Below, piece by piece: positions 52,136-61,100 of a stretch of DNA of 64,000 nucleotides. The notes beneath the pieces were generated by a model, which saw nothing but the letters and a program-made list of their open reading frames with translations, made no database searches and was not told the DNA's origin. The position numbers and the translations under genes were made by a program. Origin of the DNA: Cordylochernes scorpioides (Eukaryota; Arthropoda; Arachnida; Pseudoscorpiones; Chernetidae); NCBI GenBank assembly GCA_030710605.1, contig CP092875.1, positions 67,018,469-67,082,468 on the forward strand. Direction: 5' to 3'. Each line of letters begins with the position of its first letter. Positions within the stretch are counted from its first letter, which is position 1.

Positions 52136-53020
52136 CGTGAGTTTCCTCTCATGGATGTTCTACTTTATATCTCTAAATAAAATTAAATTGGAAACTGCAA
52201 TATATATTTTTTATCAGTTTTTAAGGCTCGATTTATTTATTCCAATTAATACTTCATTTGTGATTCCAGGTGATTTTCTAGATAATAAATTGTTAGTAGG
52301 TTTAAATAAAAAAGCTAAAATTTATTTGTTCTATTTAAATAAAAAAGAATTTAATTTAGAGACGTAATTTTAAACATCTATAAAATAAAGAATTTCTAAA
52401 AATATATATTCTATAGATGAAATAATAAATTTTCTATTATTATATTTTATAAAGGCATCATAAATTTAAACTCATAGAAATCAGTTCTAATTTGTTCTAT
52501 ACAACGTAATAAAATATATTATTTTTATCTTCAATTTTATATCTTATAAATAAATCTCTGAACACTACATGTTTTGTGTGGGTTAAATTATTCAAATTTA
52601 TTTTAAAGAACTTATCAATTCGCAACTAATAGATAATTTACAAAGTTTCACACATAAAAAAAAAAACATTTTAATGGGAAATTAATATTCACAAGCGAGT
52701 AATAATTATTTCTCAATTTATGATTAGATACGAAGCGAATAAAAAAACTTTTAAAATCTATTAGAAGAAATAGTTTTCAAATAATTTTTCTTAAAAGCCT
52801 ATTAATAAATCATAATTTTTTTAATAGAAAGTTTGTCAAACAAATATTCTCTTACAAATGGATTATTTAATATTTTTATATTTAAGAATTATTGCTTTTG
52901 CACTTTTGAAACAACATTTTACACTTGAATGACAACATTTTTCATTCTTAATAACAATATTTTTTGTTCTTCAATAACAACATTTTTCATTTTAAGTGAT
53001 ATTATCGATTATATATATAT
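52136..53020. other. AT-rich non-coding stretch
   Basis: I see no gene. The AAC-ACATTTT-like units near 52910-52990 (AACAACATTTTTCATTC) form a short irregular repeat. Confidence 0.4.
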
Positions 53021-53022
53021 AT

Positions 53023-53318
53023 TGTCAAGAAGCTCCATCTAGATGGTACACCTGTCAATCATCCCTGGACCCCGGGGGGGGACCACAGGTGTGAGGGGTT
53101 CTCGGAAGCTGATCTGCAAATAAGGAAATCGGGACGGTGGCTGACGCCGCTCATTATTATTATCTTTACCTGGGGATAAGTTGTTTTTTTATCATCTGAC
53201 TTTCTCTCCCTATAAATACCTCTTGTAAATAATTTTATTGGAGAAGTAGAAGGTAAATACCCTTTATAATAAATTAATTATCCCCAAATTTGCCCTTGCT
53301 TTATTTATCTCCGCGACA
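53023..53318 (+). mobile_element. Solo LTR
   Basis: A 296-bp GC-richer block begins TGTCAAGAAGC and ends CTCCGCGACA (TGT...ACA). It has a TATA-like CTATAAATACC near 53210 and a polyadenylation signal AATAAA near 53271. Both flanks are AT microsatellite, so a target duplication of ATAT type is plausible but not provable. No internal retroviral domain is nearby. The orientation is inferred from TATA preceding AATAAA. Confidence 0.6.
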
Positions 53319-53329
53319 ATATATATATA

Positions 53330-53410
53330 CGGGAGAGGCGACCCTTGTCTCTTTAGATCAATTTCCTCCCGGCAAAATTTCCATCTCTATATATATATAT
53401 ATATATATAT
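53330..53410 (+). repeat. R1 fragment and TA run
   Basis: ACGGGAGAGGCGACCCTTGT and TCAATTTCCTCCCGGCAAAA match one end of R1, followed by a TA microsatellite. Confidence 0.5.
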
Positions 53411-53601
53411 GAAATGTAAATAATAAAGTTTATCAAATAAAATTATTAAATCTTAAATATAATTTAAATTAAGTTGATATTATAGAGTGAGTTAAGATGG
53501 ATTTATATATTGATATAACTATATATAAAACTTTTAATAATAGTAATATTTATATATAAAAAGGAAATTCTATTAGATTAGCAAGCTAAATCTAAATTAA
53601 T

Positions 53602-53894
53602 TATATAAGATAAAAGTTGATAATTATTTTTGTGTTTAAGTTAGATGAGATTAAAAAGTTGTTTATATGTATTATTTTTATATCTTATTTAGGAGAGAAA
53701 AATGTAATAAAAGTAATTATATGTTAGAATAATATGTTTTTATTTTAGATAGAAGAAAAAAAAAATTTTTTGAAAAATAAAAAGAAAATTTAACAAGAAA
53801 AGAAGATTTAACAACGTAACGTCTTTTAGCATCGGCTTTTACCCGTCATTTAGACATACTCTTAAAATAAATAGGAATAAAGAAGAGATTTATA
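53602..53894 (+). repeat. Left inverted arm of the Penelope-like element
   Basis: This is the near-perfect inverse of 57297-57592, about 293 bp. It contains a second copy of the element's 5' region, including the start of the coding frame (NNVTSFSIGFYPSFRH) in plus orientation. It ends just after AAGAAGAGATTTATA. Confidence 0.85.
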
Positions 53895-54825
53895 ATGATT
53901 ATATATTTATTTTTTAGTAAAAGAGAGGAAAGAGATAAAGAAAGAACCATACACTTTTATTTCAAACAGGTAGAGAATTGAAAGGGTGTTAGTATTTTTT
54001 TTTAAGTTAATTAATAGTTTTTGTAATTTTTTTATATAATTTTTTTTTCCTATATAATTTTAGATTTTTTTTTTCCTAAGAGTAAGAATAATATGATATA
54101 ATGTTTTTGCCTAGTTAAGGATAGATAAACATATTTTAAATCTTTGCCTATTGGAAATTATTTTTTGGAACCCTAATGGTAGACCAGGACATTACACAAA
54201 AGGAGATTGGAAAATCTATTGGAGAGAGAAATCTGTGGTACCAGGGCTCTTCAGATGAAAATACCACTTCCATTTCACCCTTACTTCATTATGGATTGAT
54301 TTCTCTTCGACCATTAAACTGTATAATTAAATTAATATTAGATAACATAGAAAGAGGTTGTTTATTTACTTATTCAAAGTGGCGTCTGCCGCTCCCTAGA
54401 GACAGCGCACATGTGTGGATGTAACATCTGCCTGCCAGGACCCGCCGACATTGTTCTAAAAGTAACCTTCCCTCTTCTTGGAAATCTTATTTTTAAAATT
54501 GTTTGAAGTTAGAAAAGCTGTCAGAAAAGAATCATTAGAAATTTTAAAGATTGTGAAAATATGTATTAAAATTTTGTTTCCATTGATATAAGTTACATTT
54601 TTATTAAAATTATAAATTAGTTGAATAATAAAACATTTATTATGCTTCAAATTCATTTATATTTGTTTTCCAGTTCCCTCCCACAGTAACTGGAGATCAA
54701 ATTGAATGAATTTATTGCTTTATAATCGTTATTATATAATTAATATATTTAAAGTCATAGGAAATATATTCAGTAATTCTATCATTTGTTTTAGTGTAAG
54801 AGTAGAATATAAGTTGTTGGTTAGA

Positions 54826-57410
54826 TTAATTGGAGAAGTTTGAAGTTTCAAATTTATAATTATATTTATTATTGCTTAGGTATTTGTGTATTGACAGCCT
54901 ATTGTAAAACTTTACTGTTTTGTATTTAAAACCATTGTTTAAATACTCTTTATTAAGATTTTTAATGTCTTTAATAAAGTTTGTTTTAATGTTGTTGATT
55001 CTATAAAAATCTTAAAAATTGACCAAAATATATGCCTTTGCAGCAATTTGATGATATGTTGGAATTGACATTACAGAATTTAATAATTTTAAAATTATAA
55101 CAATTTATTTTGTCATATGTTCTAATTGACTTGTTTGCAAGGTTTATATTTAAGTCTAAAAAGTTAACCTCCTTGTTATTAGTTATCTTTTCATTATTTT
55201 TAAGTTTCAAATATTTAGGGTATATTTTGTAAATGACATTATTGAATTGTGGGTTATTCAAGATAATGATGTCATCTACATAGCGGAACATATGCCAATT
55301 TACATCATTCTGTAGGAAGAACTCTCTTTCATACCAAAAAAGTAATAAGTTGGCAAGTAGAGGACTGGATGAAGTTCCCATTGGAACACCTTTAGATTGA
55401 ATGTATATTTTGTTTTTAAAATTAATATAATTAAAGTTTAAGAAGGTTTCAAGTAATGTTTTTGCTGTTTTGTTATCTAATTTGAATGTTTTGTATTTGT
55501 TGTGAATAATTTGAATATGGAATGTTTTATCATTAATGAATTCATTTATTAAGCTCTGTATTTTATTATTAAGGTCTTCTAAACGTATGTTAGAGTAAAG
55601 ATCTTCAAAATCAAATGTATGAACTGTATTCATCTTTTGTAGGTTATTTGTTAGGAAGTTAATGATTTTTTTATTAGAATCTATGAATTTATAATTATGT
55701 TTGTTAGTTATTTTATTTATTATGAATTGAAGTGTTGAAGCTAGTCTTAAATCTATGTTTTTTATGACTGAGTTTATTCCTGATGTGATTGTTCTAAATG
55801 AGATTGGTGTTTTATGTAATTTAGGAATAATATAAAATTTCGGTATGTTTGTGTTTTTGTTGTAATTAATGATTTTTAGTGTGTTTTCTACATTTTTAAT
55901 ATCTTTTTTTATTTTAGTTTCAGTTGTTTTTATGAAAGTGTATTTACTGTTGTTATTAATTTCATTTTTTAGAAGGTCATGATATAAGTTTTTACATATA
56001 ATAGATAAATTATTTGAACATTTATCTATTGGACATATGATAAAATCTTTTTGTAAGTTTTCAAAATTGTCTTTTAAGGAATTAATTTCCGATTCATTAG
56101 GGTTTGTGTATTTTAGTGTGTTGTTATAATAGTTTTTTATTTCTTTACTTAATTTATATTTCCATTCTAGGAAAGTAAATTCAGGAATTTTTGTTTTATA
56201 CTAGTTTTATTAATGAAAATATCGATGTCTTTTAATATAGATTTAATTGTATTATTGAAATTGTGTTTGATCTGAGGTATATATTTATATCCTCTATTTA
56301 AAATGTTTTGGAGTTTTGGTTCCAAAAAAGAATAATCGCTAGTTAAAATATGTCCTGTGAATTTATATTTATCTAGAACACATTGTGGCAATTACATTTA
56401 GATTTTTTAAAATTTGTTAGATTATTAATAAACGGGTTATAATTGCATAATATACTGCCTATATTCTTGTTATATTTCCAGGTAGTTTTAAAATTTAAAC
56501 CTTTTATAGGAAATAAACTGTTAATAGATTGGTCATTAAATATATCATTAAATTTGAAATGATCAAATAATTTGTTATTGAATTTAATAATAATGTTAAT
56601 TTGGTTATTCTTTTGTTTAATTTTTCTGTATTTGAAGATGTCGTTTGTGATATCTGTTAATCTATTAGAAAGATTGTGAATTTTAATGTGTTCTACAAGT
56701 TTTATAAGTTTGCTATTATTTAATTTGAATAATGTTTTAATAAAATTTTCAATGAAATTTTTTGTGTACATTTTGTTTGTGTCTAGTAAGTTATTAAAGT
56801 TTATGAAGCCTAATTTGTTGGTAGTTTTACCTCTGGTTTTGACTGAGTTATTATTAGAGTTATGTTTTTTGTATTTATTACTAATTTCATAGATTGAAAT
56901 TTCAGATGGTTGTGGTGTGTATGTGTGGTTAAGTTCGTCGTTAAGTCCATAAGGGTATAAAGTGTTGTGTTGATAAATGTAATTGTTTTCTAATAATAAT
57001 CGTTGTTTTTTGTCTTGACAAATGTCAAGTATTTCTATCATGTAATTGTTAAAGGTATGTATTTTATATTGTGTTGTTTCATGTATGTGTTACCAATTGA
57101 TTTTTTGGAGTGGTTTCTATGTAAATTTATTCTTATGTTTAAAGGATTGCAAGTTTGTCCTATATATGAAAGTTGACAAGTTTGGCAAGTTAATTTATAA
57201 ATAGTGTTTTCTATCTTACAACTAGGTGTTTGAAATGTGTCATGGTTCTTGAAAGTTGGGCAAGTTTGACATTTCTTATTTAGACAATATTAAAATTTAT
57301 AAATCTCTTCTTTATTCCTATTTATTTTAAGAGTATGTCTAAATGACGGGTAAAAGCCGATGCTAAAAGACGTTACGTTGTTAAATCTTCTTTTCTTGTT
57401 AAATTTTCTT
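54826..57410 (-). pseudogene. Naiad-type GIY-YIG plus reverse transcriptase ORF, frameshifted
   Basis: The order on the minus strand is as follows. A basic leader and SFSIGFYPSFRHTLKINRN (57410-57300) is followed by one in-frame TAA near 57288. The Cys cluster CLNKKCQTC is at about 57285-57260, then the GIY-YIG start NTIYKLTCQTCQLSYIGQTC (about 57210-57150). A frameshift lies near 57037. The end of the nuclease follows (MIEILDICQDKKQRLLLENN and LYPYGLND, 57041-56940). A linker runs to KSKCNC, with a frameshift near 56391, then GHILTSD. Another break lies near 56170. An open RT frame runs from about 56150 to 55001: IPKFYIIPKLHKTP (fingers), FDFEDLYSNI (motif A), GVPMGTSSSPLLANLL (motif B), RYVDDIIIL (motif C, both D present) and VNFLDLNI. 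A final frameshift near 55005 precedes the thumb (FYRINNIKTNFIKDIK), which ends at TAA 54826. Confidence 0.8.
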
Positions 57411-57592
57411 TTTATTTTTCAAAAAAAAATTTTTTTTTCTTCTATCTAAAATAAAAACATATTATTCTAACATATAATTACTTTTATTACATTTTTCTCT
57501 CCTAAATAAGATATAAAAATAATACATATAAACAACTTTTTAATCTCATCTAACTTAAACACAAAAATAATTATCAACTTTTATCTTATATA
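57297..57592 (-). repeat. Right inverted arm of the Penelope-like element (5' region)
   Basis: Inverse of 53602-53894. It carries the element's 5' end and the first codons of the ORF. The AT-rich TATATATAT just outside (57585-57600) may be target sequence or part of the arm. Confidence 0.8.
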
Positions 57593-57701
57593 TATATATA
57601 TTTTAAAAATATGCACATATAAAGATACAATTCTTTCATTGGCCTTGTAGAACGAGAGTGGTGTACGCGTACTAGCATGTTTTAGTAAAATACCCAAACA
57701 T

Positions 57702-57760
57702 CCTCGATAAAGAGAAGCGAGTTGCCCCTCGAAATATTGGAACAATACAAATAATTAGAA
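57702..57760 (+). ncRNA. UUGAUAAA-type hammerhead-like motif (R7)
   Basis: CTCGATAAA at 57703-57711 is followed by GAGAAGC, loop GAGTT, GCCCCTC and GAAATATTGG (57731-57740). It matches the inverse of 15205-15245, including the downstream AATCCAATATATGC. It lies about 110 bp outside the Penelope-like arm and may belong to an older related insertion. Confidence 0.35.
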
Positions 57761-57939
57761 ATCCAATATATGCATCTTTTTTGAATATAATTTTGATTAT
57801 GAATTTCTCAATCTTCTATATATAAATATATAGGATTTACATATAAAAGTGACAACCTTTAAAACTTTAATTATCACCTTTTACACTTTAATAACCACCC
57901 CTTTAATGTACTTTAATAACAATTTAACATTTCAATTGA

Positions 57940-58020
57940 TTTATTCCTAAATATATTTCTGTGTCATCCTGAATTTTGTTTTTTTATCTATGTGACATTT
58001 GGTGGAGATTCTTGATAAAT
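57940..58020 (+). mobile_element. LTR 3' end with PBS-like sequence
   Basis: TGTCATCCTGAATTTTGTTT and CTATGTGACATTTGGTGGAG: LTR end followed by a TGG-initiated primer-site-like sequence, as at 13195-13345. The rest is lost in the gap. Confidence 0.5.
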
Positions 58021-58086
58021 TAGGCAAGATAAACTGAAGATCGCCGAAAAGACCTTGAGGGCATAGGTGCTGTGATCTACATTTCA

Positions 58087-58186
58087 NNNNNNNNNNNNNN
58101 NNNNNNNNNNNNNNNNNNNNNNNNNNNNNNNNNNNNNNNNNNNNNNNNNNNNNNNNNNNNNNNNNNNNNNNNNNNNNNNNNNNNNN
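58087..58186. other. Assembly gap of exactly 100 N
   Basis: A run of 100 undetermined bases is the usual placeholder for a gap of unknown length. It is followed at once by the second copy of the 5.8-kb block. Confidence 1.
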
Positions 58187-61100
58187 AAAATTATAGTATC
58201 TAATAATTAAGATATGTAAAATCTCTTAGTATCAAGAGAAAATAAATCCAAAACTAAATAAATATCTAATAACTAAAGTAAAAATAAGAAGAAAGCCAAA
58301 ATATATCTAATGGCAACGGAAAACAAAACAAAAGATCTTAATTACTAGGACAAGAGAAACACTCCAAAGCACAAGATAATAAATAGAATCTGATAATAGT
58401 GGCTGATCTGGAACAATATTGCAACAACAGAAGATACTTCGTTATTGTCTCAACAAATATTTTACTGAATTTGAAGATAATTATGGATATTTCTTAATAT
58501 AAAAACACTCTTAAAAAGTGAGAGAGACATCTAGTGATGGTATAAAGCCTCCCAAAATATAACAGACTTCTTATCTTTGAGAAAATTTAATAATAAATCG
58601 AAAATCAGAAAAAAAGAAGTGTAGATCAACAGGATAGAAAATAAATGCTTCAACTAGATTTCTAAACTAATAACTTGCTTTTTACTAGTTGAGCGAAGTT
58701 TGTAGCGCGTTATCAAAATTAGATATCTGAGAAACAAAAAATATATTTGACACGTATGCTTATTTTGTTACTTAAAACAAAGTTCTACTCGCCTCACTGC
58801 AGTGATAAAATATTGGGAGGACCTGTAAAAATGTTTTAGTTCCAAAATAATACGCTTCAGAAATACGTAGTTCATATTTCTTATATTAATTGGCGCTCTA
58901 GTACATCATATGAAGATATCTGTACTAAAAGAGACACTTCTTCCCTTAAATATGGATTAACCTACACCGTGGAGATGCCACATGTCTGTTCCGCTTCAAA
59001 ACGGGACACACAAGACGGATCAAATTAGAAGGCCGAGTTAGGATGTTCACGACATGTACCATCTGTAAAAAGGAGAAGACAACCCCAGACCGTCTACTCT
59101 CATGTATGGAAGTCACCAAGCATGACTTGTACCACAACTAATCCTAAACAAGATAAATGTAAATAGTCTCCATGATATTGTGTAAGGACACAAGGGATAA
59201 TAATAAAAAATATATCTACATTAAAAATCAACTATTGTTGTTTATCATTCAATATATAACGTACTGTTGATGAGGAAGAATGTGCCAAAACTGGTGTTTT
59301 GGCAACTTCAGACAAAAATACAATTTGTATACCATGTACACCATGTACTCCATGATACCATGTACACAATATGCCATGTACACCATGTATACCATAGATG
59401 GCGCAAGCCATCAGAAACTTCCATTTGCACGTTAAGGAGATGTGTGTTTTTTTTATTAATCAATTTTAATTCAATAATAATTATTGTATATATATTTTTA
59501 AATCCATATTAATTATTAATATAACTTTTTTTTCAATTTCCTAAAAGAGATTTCAAATTCGGAGACCTTCCTTTAACAGGCTATTGTTAGGCGATATATT
59601 ATCAATCAGACAAAGTTGGTGTCGTATATTTATATTCTATTAATTTTAAATCCACAGATTCTGTGATATATTGTATATATCGTAATATATAACTTATCAT
59701 CATCATTCTGTTGTTGACTTGTAATTTGAATCTACTCAGGTGTAATATAATAAAAGCCATTTAAATAAATAAGGTCTAAAATATATTTATATTTTTTAAT
59801 CAACCTAAATACACAACAGTTGGTATTCTATAATCTCATTAATCCAAAAAGTGAAGGGGAGATATTTATAGATTCTAATCATGAAGATAATCCATTAGTG
59901 ACGTGAGAATGGAACTAATCGGTCAAACGTTGAGTGGAAGCAGAAGACACGGAACATTATCGGCATGCTGCCAACCTAAATTTGATCATCCAAAATATAA
60001 AATTTAAAAAGGCAGTGACGTCACCTCTGATATAAAAATAGGATGAACGTGATTGGTCAATCGATTTTCTACGTATATCCTACCACCTAGTGTGAAGTTA
60101 TGATATTGCCACGTGAAAAATTAGGGAAGACAAACTTCAGCATGAGACAGCAATTTATTCAAGGCAAGAAAAAACTATGAATGATAAACAAAAGATAAGT
60201 AATGACGGCTGTTTATAGAGTAGTAAAATATAAACATAAAAAATGATACTCTGTTAATACTAGTGTAAAATAATAAATACTTCTCTCGTTACAATATATT
60301 TAGCTGTCTATGTATTCATACTATGTGTCTATCCATTCCTTACTCTCATAGACAAAACGTGAGTGAATGTCGCCTGTCATCTGTTTTTTTTTTTGGAGAC
60401 AGAGGCAATTTTTTTTACACTTGGTTATCTTGTGTGTCTTTAAAAAAGGTCACTGTGTAACAAATATCTTTCAGAGTTATTGTCTGAATACCGATATATA
60501 CGAGCTAATGTACATGCTAAAAGGTATAACTTCTCAAGTTTTGTCTATGAGTGTATTTATGCATTATTGAAATCTGTAAAGAAAGACATGATTGTGGCTA
60601 CAAAGTGTTAAGGGCTGTGAATATCCTTATGAGAGGTAATTGAAGATAGAGTATTGACATCAAGAAAAACAGAATATGGTCAAGAGAAAATAAAATGATA
60701 TTAATTATATTTTTTAAATGAAAAAACTTCCAACTGTAATGGTAACGAATATTTGGATTCTCTGACGAATCCCCCCATTTCGTCTGTTTCATCTAGCATA
60801 TCGCTATACTATTGTATTTGACAGTTCTGCTCATATAGCAAGCGATTTCTATGAATTATCGGTATATGTATTTAGGTAAATAATTGACAAAAAATACCTT
60901 TATAAACATACAGCAATAGAAATATATGCAAATATTATGCATCGATAAGAGCATTGCTTTTCCCCACAAATTATAAGTATGTTATGTACAAATAAAAATA
61001 CACTCATGAGGAAATTGTACCTTTTAGCATCTATATCGGGATTCAGACAATAACTATAAAGGATATTTGATACACAGTGACCTTTATTGAAGATACACGA

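Larger units (their letters stand above)
53602..57592 (-). mobile_element. Penelope-like retroelement with permuted (N-terminal) GIY-YIG, Naiad type
   Basis: The element is bounded by inverted arms (53602-53894 and 57297-57592). On the minus strand the coding order is N-terminal leader, Cys cluster, GIY-YIG, then RT and RT thumb. Penelope-like elements combine an RT related to telomerase with a GIY-YIG nuclease, usually at the C-terminus; an N-terminal placement defines the Naiad and Chlamys groups. LTR-like repeats in direct or inverted orientation are usual for these elements. Several frameshifts make this copy inactive. The segment between the stop (54826) and the left arm holds a short unrecognised ORF (54176-54424). 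Confidence 0.75.

Noticed and set aside
54826-57410. Stop-codon recoding (for example selenocysteine at UGA) in the Penelope-like ORF
   Set aside because: There is an in-frame TAA and at least three frameshifts, so decay explains the breaks. No SECIS-like element was identified.
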